DNA from: Amycolatopsis thermalba
Lineage (GTDB): Bacteria > Actinomycetota > Actinomycetes > Mycobacteriales > Pseudonocardiaceae
Direction: 5' to 3'
DNA length: 64,000 bases
Assembly (NCBI RefSeq): GCF_003385215.1
Contig: NZ_PQHW01000004.1
Coordinates: 86,031 to 150,030, forward strand
Shown: in pieces, positions 33,355 to 42,717 of the stretch
Layout: every line of letters begins with the position of its first letter
Numbering within the stretch: position 1 is the first letter of the stretch
Notes under the pieces: model-generated
Told to the model about the DNA's origin: nothing
The model's database searches: none
What the model saw: the letters and a program-made list of their open reading frames with translations, nothing else
Made by a program: the position numbers and the translations under genes

Positions 33355-34431
33355 TTGGACCAGATACCGACGTTCGGTGTGGAAGAGGAGTTCCTGCTCG
33401 TCGACGATCAGGGACACCTGTCGGACCGTGGTCCGGAGGTGGTGGAGGCCGCCGAGCGGCCGGACGGCGACGTGCAGCGCGAGCTCGCGCGCAGCCAGGT
33501 CGAGCTGGCGACGCAGGTGTGCCACGGCGCGGAGGAACTGCTCGACCAGCTCACGCACTTCCGCTCGCGGCTGGCGGGCGAGGCCGCGAAACGGCAGCTG
33601 CGCCTGATCGCGACCGCGACGCCGCTGCTCGCCGAGGAGCACCCGCCGGGGCTCACGCCCACCCCGCGGTACCGGCGCATGGGCGAGCACTTCGGCCTGA
33701 TCGCGCGCACCGGCACCACCTGCGGTTGCCACGTGCACGTCAAGATCCCGGACCGGGCCACGGGTGTGCGGATCAGCAACCACGTCCGGCCGTGGCTGCC
33801 GGTGCTGCTCGCGCTGACCGCGAATTCGCCGTTCGACAGCGGCCACGACACCCGGTACAGCAGCTGGCGGCACGTGCTGTGGTCGCGCTGGCCGTCGGCG
33901 GGCCCGCCACCGCTGTTCGGCTCGCTCGGCGAGTACGAGTCCCGCGTGGCCGCGATGCTCGAATCCGGCGCGATGCTGGACCGGGGCATGATCTACTGGG
34001 ACATTCGGCTGTCCGAGAAGCGTCCGACGCTGGAGTTCCGCATCAGCGACGTCGCGGCGACCGCGCGCGAGGCGACGACGCTGGCGGTGCTGGTGCGGGG
34101 TCTCGTGCTCACCGCACTGTCCGAACTGGACTACCCGCCGCCGCCGGTGCCCGTCGAGGTGCTGCGGGCCAACCTGTGGCGCGCGGCCCGCGACGGCCTG
34201 GAGGGCTCGGCCCTGCACCCGGAAACCGGCCGCCTCACCCCGACTCCCGTGCTGGTCGGCCAGCTCGTCGAGCGGATTCGCCGCGCCCTCACCGAAACCG
34301 GCGACCTCGGCTTCGTGGTGGAATCGCTGAACTGGGTGCGCGAGCACGGCAACGGGGCCCAGCGTCAGCGGCGTGCCTTCGCCGCCAACGAGTCGCTCAC
34401 CGACGTCGTGGACCTGCTCAGCCTGCGATAG
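33355..34431 (+). CDS. carboxylate-amine ligase, GCS2/YbdK family
   Basis: The 358-residue protein begins DQIPTFGVEEEFLLVD, the conserved start of the glutamate-cysteine ligase 2 family, and contains CGCHVHVKIPD and LEFRISDVAATA, matching the metal and nucleotide sites. YbdK proteins have weak glutamate-cysteine ligase activity. In actinobacteria that make mycothiol rather than glutathione, the true substrate is unclear, although ergothioneine synthesis uses a related EgtA. The start is TTG at 33355, supported by GGCGAGG just upstream. The 3' end overlaps the convergent aldolase gene by 14 bp. Confidence 0.88.
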   Translation: MDQIPTFGVEEEFLLVDDQGHLSDRGPEVVEAAERPDGDVQRELARSQVELATQVCHGAEELLDQLTHFRSRLAGEAAKRQLRLIATATPLLAEEHPPGLTPTPRYRRMGEHFGLIARTGTTCGCHVHVKIPDRATGVRISNHVRPWLPVLLALTANSPFDSGHDTRYSSWRHVLWSRWPSAGPPPLFGSLGEYESRVAAMLESGAMLDRGMIYWDIRLSEKRPTLEFRISDVAATAREATTLAVLVRGLVLTALSELDYPPPPVPVEVLRANLWRAARDGLEGSALHPETGRLTPTPVLVGQLVERIRRALTETGDLGFVVESLNWVREHGNGAQRQRRAFAANESLTDVVDLLSLR

Positions 34432-35023
34432 CTCGCTTCAGCGCGGCCAGCGCGCCGGGGTCCGCCAGTGCCGAACCGACCGCGACCGCGCGGCATCCGG
34501 CGGCGAGGAAATCGGCGGCGTTGCCGGCGTCGATCCCGCCGGTGGCGACGAACCGCACCGACGGGAACGGCGCGAGCTGCGCGGTGATCCAGTCCGCGCC
34601 CAGCTGGCGGGCGGGAAACGCTTTCAGCCACGTGTTGCCCAGGGCCAGCGCGTGCGCGATCTCGGTCGCCGTCGCCACGCCCGGCAGGTGCGGCAGGCCG
34701 AGCCGCTGCGACTCGGCGACCACGTCCGGGTGCAGTCCGGGCGCCACGGAGAACTCGGCGCCGGCCTCCCGCACCGCGCTCAGCTGGTCCACTGTGGTCA
34801 CCGTGCCCGCGCCGACGCTCTTGCCCCGCTCGGCCGCTGCCTCGACGGCCGCGCGCAGCGAGGGCATCGCGTCCGGCGTCTGCACCGGGATCTCCACCAG
34901 CTCCACACCGAATTCCCAGGCACGCGTGCACATGTCCACAGTGGCCTGTGGATCGAGGCCGCGGAAGATGCCCAGCACGGGGTTGCGGTCGAGGTGCGCG
35001 GCGAAGAAGTCAGCGGCGTCCAT
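34418..35023 (-). CDS. eda: 2-dehydro-3-deoxy-phosphogluconate aldolase (KDPG/KHG family)
   Basis: This 201-residue class I aldolase has the Schiff-base Lys K134 (WLKAFPA), the catalytic Glu E44 (LVEIPVQTP) and the phosphate-binding region ATGGIDAGN. It splits KDPG to pyruvate and glyceraldehyde 3-phosphate. It is the last gene of an operon with a PfkB sugar kinase and an IclR regulator, and its start overlaps the regulator gene by 14 bp. Kinase and aldolase together would complete 2-keto-3-deoxygluconate use. The galactonate or galacturonate versions of this pathway are alternatives. Confidence 0.9.
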   Translation of the reverse strand: MDAADFFAAHLDRNPVLGIFRGLDPQATVDMCTRAWEFGVELVEIPVQTPDAMPSLRAAVEAAAERGKSVGAGTVTTVDQLSAVREAGAEFSVAPGLHPDVVAESQRLGLPHLPGVATATEIAHALALGNTWLKAFPARQLGADWITAQLAPFPSVRFVATGGIDAGNAADFLAAGCRAVAVGSALADPGALAALKRAIAG

Positions 35024-35765
35024 GGTCGTCTCCTCCCCAGCCCAGTGCCCGGGAGACCCGGTGGGCGGCGGTCCGGTACTCGTCGAGGTGGGCACGCAGC
35101 TCGGCCAGCGGGGCGACGACCTTGAGCGCGGTGACGGACAGGCTGTGCGTCACCTGGCCGCGCGCGTCGTACACCGGCAGTGCCACGCAGTTCAGGAAGT
35201 CCTCGTGCTCGCCGTCGTCCTCGGCCCAGCCGCGCTCGCGGACGCGGTCCAGCTCGGCGGACAGCTCCTCCGGGCCGGCGACCGTGGTCGGCGTGAAGCG
35301 CTGGTAGTCGCACCTGGACAGCCAGCGCGCGCGATCCGGCTGGTGGGCGAGGATCGCCTTCGCGACACCGGCGGTGTGCAGGATCGCCGGCAGCCCGATG
35401 CGCGAGCCCATCGCCACGCTGCCCCGGCCGTCGATCTTGTCCACGTACACCACGCGGTCGCCGGCCAGTTCCGCGAAGTGGACGGTGTGCCCGGAGCGTT
35501 CGCTCAGCTCCTGCAGGATCGGCCGGGCCAACGCGCGGGCCTCGACCTGGTCCAGGGCGAGCTGGCCGTAGGCGATGAGCTGGAACCCCATGGCGTAGCG
35601 GTGGTCCGGAACGCGGCGGACGAAGCCGCCCTCCTCCAGGGTCTGCAGAATCCGCAGCGCGGTCGACTTGTGGACACCGAGGTGGTCGGCGATCTCGCCG
35701 AGCGTGCGGTGGCGGCGGGAGACGAACGCGACGATGTCGATGGCGCGGGCGACGGTCTGGGACAT
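35010..35765 (-). CDS. IclR-family regulator of the ketodeoxygluconate operon
   Basis: The protein has 251 residues: an N-terminal winged helix (RTLGEIADHLGVHKSTALRI, then LQTLEEGGFV) and a C-terminal IclR effector domain (VHFAELAGDRVVYVDKIDGR through NCVALPVYDARGQV). It lies between the kinase and aldolase genes, sharing one base with the kinase stop, so it is probably the local regulator that senses a sugar acid. Two TTGCAA palindromes 20 bp apart before the operon are candidate sites. Many KdgR regulators belong to this family. Confidence 0.92.
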   Translation of the reverse strand: MSQTVARAIDIVAFVSRRHRTLGEIADHLGVHKSTALRILQTLEEGGFVRRVPDHRYAMGFQLIAYGQLALDQVEARALARPILQELSERSGHTVHFAELAGDRVVYVDKIDGRGSVAMGSRIGLPAILHTAGVAKAILAHQPDRARWLSRCDYQRFTPTTVAGPEELSAELDRVRERGWAEDDGEHEDFLNCVALPVYDARGQVTHSLSVTALKVVAPLAELRAHLDEYRTAAHRVSRALGWGGDDHGRR

Positions 35766-36664
35766 CAGCCGAGTTCCGGGACGATCTCGGACGCGGGCGG
35801 CAGCTCGGCGAAGTCCGACGGCTCTTCGAGCACGCGCGCGGCGGCGTAGTGGCCCAGCCTGAGGCGGGTCATCTCGTCGCGGTCGTCGAGGAAACCGCTG
35901 AGCCACCCCGCCGCGAACGCGTCCCCGGCGCCGACGGCGTCCACCACGTCGACCTTTGTGGACGGTGCACGGTGGACTCCGCTCGGCGTGAAGCTGACCG
36001 CCTCGATCGCCGCGTCCTTGACCACCAGGTAGCGCGGCCGGTCGAGGAAGGCGCGCACGCTCTCCGCGTCGGTCGTGCCCCACAGGGCCTCCGCTTCGTC
36101 GCGGCCGACGAAGACGATGTCGCTGTCCTGGGCCAGTTCGCGCAGGACCTCGGGCGCGTCCCCGTCCCACAGCTGGGGGCGGTGGTTGACGTCGAAGCTG
36201 ACCAGACCGGGGCCGCGGACGAGAGCGCGGGTGGCTTCGCGGGCCTGGCCGGAGAGGGCGGCGGTGATGCCGGAGACGTGCACGAGGCGCGCGGGCCGGG
36301 CGGTCCAGCGCGCGATGTCGGCGGTGGTGATGGCGGAGGCGGCCGAGCCGGCGCGGTAGTAGTAGACGCGGGTGCCGGCCGGGGTGGGGTCCTTGAAGTA
36401 GACCGCGGTGGGGCGGTGCTCGTCGCGGCGGACCAGGGAGGTGTCGACGCCGTGGCGCTGGAGGTCGTCGAGCACGAGGTCGCCGAGGGGATCGGCGCCG
36501 AGTGCGCTGGCCCAGGCCGCCCGGTGCCCGAGGCGGGCCAGCAACGCCGCGACGTTCGACTCCGCACCGCCGGGCCGCAGCAGGAAGCGGCTGCCCGAGA
36601 CCAGACGACCACCCGCCTCGGGCGTGACCATGACCATGGTCTCGCCGACCGTCAGCACGTCCAC
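35765..36664 (-). CDS. PfkB-family sugar kinase, probably 2-keto-3-deoxygluconate kinase
   Basis: This 299-residue ribokinase-fold protein has the N-terminal glycine pair LRPGGAESNVAALLARLG and the C-terminal signature DVVDAVGAGDAFAAGWLSG, with the catalytic Asp. The GTG start at 36664 has a GGAGG ribosome-binding site 8 nt before it. As first gene of an operon with an IclR regulator and a KDPG aldolase, its substrate is most likely 2-keto-3-deoxygluconate. The PfkB fold itself does not settle the sugar. Confidence 0.88.
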   Translation of the reverse strand: MDVLTVGETMVMVTPEAGGRLVSGSRFLLRPGGAESNVAALLARLGHRAAWASALGADPLGDLVLDDLQRHGVDTSLVRRDEHRPTAVYFKDPTPAGTRVYYYRAGSAASAITTADIARWTARPARLVHVSGITAALSGQAREATRALVRGPGLVSFDVNHRPQLWDGDAPEVLRELAQDSDIVFVGRDEAEALWGTTDAESVRAFLDRPRYLVVKDAAIEAVSFTPSGVHRAPSTKVDVVDAVGAGDAFAAGWLSGFLDDRDEMTRLRLGHYAAARVLEEPSDFAELPPASEIVPELG

Positions 36665-36686
36665 TGGATGGCCTCCGTTGCGTATG

Positions 36687-36712
36687 TTGCAATGCGGTTG
36701 TTCTTTTTGCAA
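36687..36712. promoter_or_regulatory. two TTGCAA palindromes, candidate IclR operator
   Basis: TTGCAA occurs at 36687-36692 and 36707-36712, 20 bp apart (two helical turns), in an AT-rich patch 23-48 bp before the kinase start codon. It is the likely promoter region of the kinase-iclR-eda operon. Confidence 0.5.
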
Positions 36713-36818
36713 TATATCAGGAGTGGAGATGTGGCGTGGACCGCAGCGCCACCACCACAGCAAACCGGCGCGACCGATCCCCCTCACGGGCCGCCTGCCG
36801 CCGCGGAACCGGATCTCG

Positions 36819-37622
36819 TCAGGACCGCCGCGCGTAACGTCCGGGGGGCTCTCCCACCACGGCGGTGAATTCGCGCGTCAGGTGGGCCTGGTCGGCGTAT
36901 CCGAGGTCCGCCGCGAGCGCCGCCCAGTCCACCGTCTCCGCCCGCGCCGCGCGTTCGGCCGCGTCGTAGATCCGGTACCGCCGCAGCACCCACTTCGGGC
37001 TCACGCCGACGTGGTCGGCGAACGCGCGCTGCAGCTGCCGCACGCTCAACCCGCCCCGGGCGGCCAGGTCCTCGACCCGCCGCAGGTCACGGTCGCGGGC
37101 CGCGAGTTCGGCGAGGGCGGTCGTGTCCTCCGATGGCTGACGCTCGTCCGGCACCAGCGGGGCGAGGGCCGCGTCGACCAGCTTCGCGATCTCGGCGCCG
37201 TCGGTGCCGTCCGCGAGCGCCGCCATCACCGCGGGTTCGGCCGGGTGCAGCGCCGGGAACCCGTCGGCGAGCGGGCGGACCGTGTCGGTGATCGTGGCCA
37301 GCGGCCGGCCCAGGAACGGCCGGAATCCGCCCGGCCGGAACATCACCCCCAGCGCCCGGCCCCGCCCGGACAGCCGCCGGGTGAGGCGCTCGGTCCGCAC
37401 GCCGGTGACCGTGCCGCCGTCGTCGGCGAACACGACGTTGACCACCGGGTGCACGAGGACGTCCTGCTCGTACACCTCGGGCAGGTCCCACGAGACGAAC
37501 CAGTAGCGGTCGACGAACCGGTCCACCCCGGGCGAGGGCGGGAACCGGGTCAGCTCGAAGCGCCGCAGCCCCGCCCTCGGGTGCAGGATGCCGCGGCTGT
37601 CCCGCTCGACCGGCTCGACCAC
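36819..37622 (-). CDS. AraC-family transcriptional regulator
   Basis: The 267-residue protein has an N-terminal domain of the DUF6597 type (FPPSPGVDRFVDRYWFVSWDL) and a C-terminal AraC DNA-binding domain (about 165-262; LSVRQLQRAFADHVGVSPKW and ADLGYADQAHLTREF). Its ligand and targets are unknown. It begins with GTG at 37622, only 22 bp after the end of the large hybrid kinase gene on the same strand, so readthrough is possible. No other function is suggested by neighbours. Confidence 0.88.
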   Translation of the reverse strand: MVEPVERDSRGILHPRAGLRRFELTRFPPSPGVDRFVDRYWFVSWDLPEVYEQDVLVHPVVNVVFADDGGTVTGVRTERLTRRLSGRGRALGVMFRPGGFRPFLGRPLATITDTVRPLADGFPALHPAEPAVMAALADGTDGAEIAKLVDAALAPLVPDERQPSEDTTALAELAARDRDLRRVEDLAARGGLSVRQLQRAFADHVGVSPKWVLRRYRIYDAAERAARAETVDWAALAADLGYADQAHLTREFTAVVGEPPGRYARRS

Positions 37623-37644
37623 GCCTGCGAGGGTAGTCGCGCCG

Positions 37645-40600
37645 TCAGTCCTTCCAGGTGCGCCTCATGCGGACTCGGCTGCCCTGCTCGCCGGGCGTGA
37701 TGTCCACCTCCGTCATCAGCGCGCGCATCAACCCGACCCCGCGGCCGCGGATTCCGGGGTCGGCGGGTGGCGGTCGCCAGGTGCCGTCGTCGGTGATCAC
37801 GACCTCCACGCCACCCTCGTCGGCCGCCGCGGTCAGCGTCAGGGTGCCCTCGCCGCTTCCGGAGTACCCGTGTTCGATCGAGTTGGTGCACGCCTCGTCC
37901 ACGGCGAGGATCACGTCCTGCGCCGCCTCGTCCGGGACGTCGGACTGGGCCAGCCACTGCCGCAGGTCCCGCCGCATGTCGACCAGGCTCCGCGGCACCG
38001 CGGGCAGGTCCAGGCGCAACGGCCCGGGCGGGTGCACGTACACCAGCACCGCCACGTCGTCGTTGTGCCCGGCCGGCGGCAGCAACCGGTCCAGCAGGTG
38101 CTCGGTGATCTCGGCCGACTGGCGGCGCGGCACCTCCCGCAACGCCACCCGCGCGCCCTCGATCGCCTCGTCGATCGGCTGGCCGTGCCGCTCCACCAGA
38201 CCGTCGGTGTAGAGCAGCAGCACCGAACCCGGCCGCAGCGGCACCGTCGCGCGTGGGCGATCCGCCGACCGGCGCACCGCCAGCGGCACCGACAACGCCT
38301 GGTCCAGCAGCTGATCACTGCCGTCCGCGTGGCTCAGCACCGCCGACGGGTGCCCGGCACTGGAGTACGTCACGACCCCGGCCTCCGGATCCACCACCGC
38401 GCAGAACACGGTGGTGCACAAGGCACCCGGGATCTGCCGCGCGAACCCGTCCAGCTGGTCCAGCGCCCGCGCCGGATCACCGTAGCTGAGCAACAACGCG
38501 CTGCACGCGCTGCGCAGCTGCCCCATCACCGACGCCGCCGCCAGCCCGCGCCCCACACAGTCCCCGACGACCACCGCGATCCGGCCGTCCGGCAACCGCG
38601 CCACGTCGTACCAGTCGCCGCCGACCTCCAGCGGCCGCACCGCCGGCTCGTACCGCACCGCGAACCCGCCCGGCAGGTCCGTGGGGCCCAGGATGGCGTG
38701 CTGCAACGTCAACGCGACCGCCCGCGCCTCGTCGTAGCTGCGGGCCCGGCCGAGCGCCTGCGCGAGCTGGGCCACGAGCATCCCGAACAGCGCCCGCTCC
38801 TCCGCACCGAGCACCTGGTCCGCCCGCTCGGCCCACACCACCGAATCGCCGCTGCCCAGCGCCGCGCCGAGTTCGCGGCCCGCCTCGGGCGGCCAGATCT
38901 GCCCGGGCGGCTGGCGGCGCGCCCGGTCCAGCCGCTCGTACAGCTCCGGCTCCAGCTCGTCGAACGAGCCGGCCTCCGGATCACCGGCGACCAGACCGCC
39001 GCTCTCCACCGTCGGCCACACCGCCGCCACCACGCGCGTCGCGCCGAGGATCACCCGCAGCGCGGACACCCCGGCGTGCAGCACCTCCGACACGTCGGTC
39101 GCCGCCGCCAGGTCCGCGGCGAACGCGGCCAGCACCGCCTCCCGGTCCGCCGCCTTCTTCTCGACCGTGACGTCCCGCAGCGTCCCGACCAGCCAAGCGC
39201 GCCCGTCACCCTCGGCGACGCGCGTGAGGGTCAGCGCGGCCCACGCCTCACCGCCGTCCGGACGCCGGACCACGACCGACACCTCACGGCCGTCGCCGAG
39301 GTGGCGCACCAGGTCCCCGGCCGGCACGCGGGCCGCGTCCTCGCCCAGCCACGGGTACGGCCACGCCATCGGCAGGCTGTCCGCGCCGTACCCGGTGATC
39401 GCGGTGAACGCGGCGTTGACCTCGACCACGCCACCGCCGCTGTCGGCGACGAACACTCCTTCCCGCAACGACTCGAACAACGCGCGCCGGAACTCCGACT
39501 CGCGCCGGCGCAGACCGGACAGCACCAGGTTCGCCCGCACCCGCGCGAGCAGTTCCGCGCCGGAGAACGGTTTCGGCAGGTAGTCGTCGGCGCCGGCGTC
39601 CAGACCCGACACCGCCGCCTCGACCCCGGCCCGCGCGGACAGGAACAGCACCGGCACCGACTTCGTGGCCGGTTCCGCGCGCAGCGCCCGGATCAGCCCG
39701 AACCCGTCCAGCCGCGGCATCATCACGTCGGACAGCACGAGGTCCGGCCGGTGCCGCCGGGCCAGCTCCAGCCCCTCGACGCCGTCCCGCGCCAGCAGGA
39801 CGCGACCCACCGGGCGCAGCATCCGCGCGATGAACCGGCTCAGATCCGTGTTGTCCTCGACCACCAGCAACGTCGGCCCGGACCCGTCCCCGGTCGCCGG
39901 CTCCGGCTCGCTGTCGGCCCGCCACTGCAACGCTTCGTCGCGGTAGGCGGGCGCGACCGTCAGCGCGCGGTCGGTGGGCGGTGGCGCGACCGCCGCGAGC
40001 GGCAACCGGACCGAGAACGTGCTTCCGGTCCCCTCCACCGAATCCGCCGACACCGTGCCGTCGTGCAAGCGCACCAGTTCCCGCACCAGCGCCAGCCCGA
40101 TCCCGGCGCCCTCGTGGGACCTGCCCTCGCGCCCGCGGGCCCGGTGGAACCGCTGGAACAGCCGGGGCAGCTCGTCGGCCGGGATCCCGACCCCGGTGTC
40201 GGCGACGGTCAGCTCGGCGTGCCCGTCCGACTCGCGCAGCCGGACCGCGACCCCGCCCTCCCGGGTGTACTTCAGCCCGTTGGACAGCAGGTTGAGGACG
40301 ACCTTCTCCCACATGTCCGGATCGACCTCCACCGCGCGCGACAACGGCGGGCAGTCGATCTCGAACCGCAGCCCGGCGCGCCGCACGGCCGGGGCGAAGC
40401 TCTCCGCGATCTCGGTGGTCAGCGCGGCCAGGTCGTGCGGCGCGGCGGCCGGCTGCAGGCGTCCCGCCTCGATCTTGGCGAAGTCGAGCAGGTCGTTGAC
40501 CAGCCGCCGCAACCGTCCGGCGTTGCGGTGCACCAGCTCCAGCCGTTCGCGCTGACCGGGCGGCAACGGCTCGTCGGTGTCGGCGAGCGCGTCCTCGGCC

Positions 40601-41688
40601 GGGCCGGCGATGAGGGTCAGCGGGGTGCGGAACTCGTGGCTGACGTTGGCGAAGAACTCGCTCTTCGCGCGGTCCAGTTCGGCCAGCGCCTCCGAGCGCC
40701 GCCGCTCGCTCTCGTAGGCGAGCGCGTCGGTGATCAGGCTCGACACCTGTCCGCCGAGCAGTTCGAGGAACGCGCGGTAGTCCGCGTCCAGCGCCTGGTA
40801 GGCCGACACCCCGAGCACGAGCGCGCCCACCGGCTCGGCCCGCCCGGCGGCGACCAGGGGCAGCACCACCGCCTGGTCCGGCGCGGCCGTGCCGACCACC
40901 ACCGGCTGCACGAACTCCGGCCCGAACCGGTGCCGCAGCCCGTCGCACACCCGGGTTTCGCCGTCCCACAACGGCCACACGGCGGCCCCGCCGCGATCCA
41001 GCACCGCGGGCGCGGCCCGTTCCCCCGGCCCCACCCCGTAGGCCGCGGCCAGCGTCGCCCGCCCGTCGTCGAACAGGTAGGCCAGCGCGAACGGCAGGTC
41101 CGCGCCGTGCCGGCTCAGCGCGGTGACCGCCGAGCGCGCGGTCTGCGCCACCGACCCGGCGGCGGACACCTCGCCGAGGTCGTTGAGCACCGCCAGCCGG
41201 CGCTGCCGGATCACCTGCACCGTGGTGTCCTGCACCGCGACCAGGATGCCGAGCACCGCGCCGCGGTCGTCGGAGATCGGGCTGTAGGAGAACGTCCAGT
41301 ACGTCTCCTCCAGGTAGTTGTGCCGGTCCAGGAACAGCAGCTGGTTCTCCGAATACGTGGCGCCCCGGCCGGTCATCACGTGCCGCGTCAGCGGGCCCAG
41401 CTCGGCCCACGCCTCGGCCCAGCACTCCGACGCCGGGCGACCGAGGTAGCGCGGGTGCTTCTCGCCCATCGCCGGGCGGTAGGCGTCGTTGTAGAAGACC
41501 GTCAGCTCCGGCCCCCACCACACCAGCATGGGAAACCGCGACGAAAGCACCAGGCGCAGCGCGGCGTGCAGCTCCGCGGGCCAGTCCTCGACGGGGCCGA
41601 GCGCGCTCGCCGACCAGTCGCGGCCGGCGACCATCGCCCCCATTTCGCCCAGTGTGTCCAAATAAGACGTATCAGCGGGACGCGTCAT
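37645..41688 (-). CDS. 1347-residue hybrid: PAS, GAF, histidine kinase, receiver, PAS, PP2C phosphatase and RsbW-like kinase
   Basis: Domain order: PAS-like (about 30-160), GAF (about 170-320), HisKA with H351 (NVSHEFRTPLT), HATPase (about 455-565; N-box NLLSNGLKYT), receiver with D654 and K706, PAS (about 730-845), GAF-like (about 850-990), SpoIIE/PP2C phosphatase (about 1005-1215; GGDWYDVARLPDG, VGDCVGRGLAA, GHNDDVAVLV) and a terminal RsbW-type HATPase (about 1225-1347; DEACTNSIEHGY). One protein thus joins two-component sensing to phosphatase and kinase activities of a partner-switching cascade. It is cytosolic. It lies 8 bp after a STAS antagonist gene, its probable substrate. Confidence 0.92.
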   Translation of the reverse strand: MTRPADTSYLDTLGEMGAMVAGRDWSASALGPVEDWPAELHAALRLVLSSRFPMLVWWGPELTVFYNDAYRPAMGEKHPRYLGRPASECWAEAWAELGPLTRHVMTGRGATYSENQLLFLDRHNYLEETYWTFSYSPISDDRGAVLGILVAVQDTTVQVIRQRRLAVLNDLGEVSAAGSVAQTARSAVTALSRHGADLPFALAYLFDDGRATLAAAYGVGPGERAAPAVLDRGGAAVWPLWDGETRVCDGLRHRFGPEFVQPVVVGTAAPDQAVVLPLVAAGRAEPVGALVLGVSAYQALDADYRAFLELLGGQVSSLITDALAYESERRRSEALAELDRAKSEFFANVSHEFRTPLTLIAGPAEDALADTDEPLPPGQRERLELVHRNAGRLRRLVNDLLDFAKIEAGRLQPAAAPHDLAALTTEIAESFAPAVRRAGLRFEIDCPPLSRAVEVDPDMWEKVVLNLLSNGLKYTREGGVAVRLRESDGHAELTVADTGVGIPADELPRLFQRFHRARGREGRSHEGAGIGLALVRELVRLHDGTVSADSVEGTGSTFSVRLPLAAVAPPPTDRALTVAPAYRDEALQWRADSEPEPATGDGSGPTLLVVEDNTDLSRFIARMLRPVGRVLLARDGVEGLELARRHRPDLVLSDVMMPRLDGFGLIRALRAEPATKSVPVLFLSARAGVEAAVSGLDAGADDYLPKPFSGAELLARVRANLVLSGLRRRESEFRRALFESLREGVFVADSGGGVVEVNAAFTAITGYGADSLPMAWPYPWLGEDAARVPAGDLVRHLGDGREVSVVVRRPDGGEAWAALTLTRVAEGDGRAWLVGTLRDVTVEKKAADREAVLAAFAADLAAATDVSEVLHAGVSALRVILGATRVVAAVWPTVESGGLVAGDPEAGSFDELEPELYERLDRARRQPPGQIWPPEAGRELGAALGSGDSVVWAERADQVLGAEERALFGMLVAQLAQALGRARSYDEARAVALTLQHAILGPTDLPGGFAVRYEPAVRPLEVGGDWYDVARLPDGRIAVVVGDCVGRGLAAASVMGQLRSACSALLLSYGDPARALDQLDGFARQIPGALCTTVFCAVVDPEAGVVTYSSAGHPSAVLSHADGSDQLLDQALSVPLAVRRSADRPRATVPLRPGSVLLLYTDGLVERHGQPIDEAIEGARVALREVPRRQSAEITEHLLDRLLPPAGHNDDVAVLVYVHPPGPLRLDLPAVPRSLVDMRRDLRQWLAQSDVPDEAAQDVILAVDEACTNSIEHGYSGSGEGTLTLTAAADEGGVEVVITDDGTWRPPPADPGIRGRGVGLMRALMTEVDITPGEQGSRVRMRRTWKD

Positions 41689-41696
41689 CGACCGGG

Positions 41697-42050
41697 TCAG
41701 CCCTCACCCAGTGCGCACTCGACCGTCTCGGACACCGTGAACACCTGCCGCAGATCGGCCGCCTCCAGCGCGCGCAACACGACGCGGCTCGACGCGACCA
41801 GGCGCAGCGGGGTGCCCGCTTCGGCACATCGCTGCTCGGCCTCGACCAGCAGGGACAACCCGGCGGAGCCGAGGAAGTCCACGCGGGACAGATCGACGAT
41901 CACCGGCTGCGGCGGCGTGGCCGCGCGGCGGGCCTGGTCCATCTCGCTGATCATCGCGGGCGCGGAACACAGGTCCACCCCGCCGGACACGGTCACCACG
42001 ACGGCGTCCCCGGTCACCCGGTGCCGCACCGAGAACGCTTCTTCGGTCAC
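41697..42050 (-). CDS. STAS-domain anti-sigma factor antagonist
   Basis: This is a 117-residue RsbV/SpoIIAA-type protein. DLSRVDFLGSAGLSLL contains the Ser expected to be phosphorylated (second Ser, in GSAGL). The GTG at 42050 has GAGG 6 nt upstream; earlier codons in frame are unconserved. It is followed after 8 bp by the large hybrid kinase/phosphatase, so the pair is probably a self-contained partner-switching module. When unphosphorylated it should bind an RsbW-like kinase and release a sigma factor or other target. Confidence 0.9.
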   Translation of the reverse strand: MTEEAFSVRHRVTGDAVVVTVSGGVDLCSAPAMISEMDQARRAATPPQPVIVDLSRVDFLGSAGLSLLVEAEQRCAEAGTPLRLVASSRVVLRALEAADLRQVFTVSETVECALGEG

Positions 42051-42137
42051 CGAAACCTCCCGGACACGCGTAGGGGCACCTGCGGGTGCGTTCAGCCTAG
42101 TGCGGGTCCGGGAAGTCGGCACGATCTGCTTGCGGCG

Positions 42138-42551
42138 TCAGCCGGCCAGCGCGGGTGCGGCGTAGGCGGCCAGCCGTTCCCCGACGTCCGCCGGATCCCA
42201 CGCCGGCGGCTGGAGGACACCGGTCGCGACGCCGTCGCACAGGTCCTCGGCGAACCGCGCCACCACCCGCGGCGCGGGCAGCACGTCGGTGCCGAGGTAG
42301 GCCAGGACGATCAGGTCCTCACCGCAGTGCGATTCGACGACCAGCGACCAGCCGGTGTCCTCGCTCCAGATGAGGGCCGCGTCGCGGTCCGGGAACTCCG
42401 GAAGGCGCCGTTCCAGCGCCAGGTACGCGTTGGCCGGTGGTGGATCGATCTGCACGAAGTAGGCGTTGCCGCCCAATCCCAGAGCCTCGGTCACCAGTCG
42501 CACGTACCGCCGCAGTCCCCGCGCCTGCGCGTCCTCGTATTCCAGGTACAT
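42138..42551 (-). CDS. hypothetical protein, DUF6292-like
   Basis: The product has about 137 residues from the ATG at 42551 (GAGGG just upstream); an in-frame GTG at 42572 gives 144. It contains GLRRYVRLVTEALGLGGNAYFV and DTGWSLVVESHCGEDLIVLAYL, which look like the DUF6292 family common in Amycolatopsis and relatives. No catalytic motif or membrane segment is seen. It lies upstream of the STAS-hybrid pair on the same strand, about 90 bp away. Its function is unknown. Confidence 0.7.
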   Translation of the reverse strand: MYLEYEDAQARGLRRYVRLVTEALGLGGNAYFVQIDPPPANAYLALERRLPEFPDRDAALIWSEDTGWSLVVESHCGEDLIVLAYLGTDVLPAPRVVARFAEDLCDGVATGVLQPPAWDPADVGERLAAYAAPALAG

Positions 42552-42717
42552 CTGCCCTCGCACTTCGCCCACCGGAAAGCCGGCGGGGCGCCACTGCTCG
42601 ACACCGCGCCGGAAACCGGCCCCTGACGGGTTTGAAACCGCTCATGGCCCAGCCGGGCTACCCCCGGCTGGCGAATCCCAAACCTGCCATTCACCGTGGG
42701 TGGGCGTGAGGGCTTGG

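Noticed and set aside
37588..42165. A 1525-codon open frame on the plus strand opposite the hybrid kinase
   Set aside because: It is an antisense shadow of a high-GC gene: composition is Arg/Pro/His-rich without domains, while the minus-strand frame holds nine recognisable domains.
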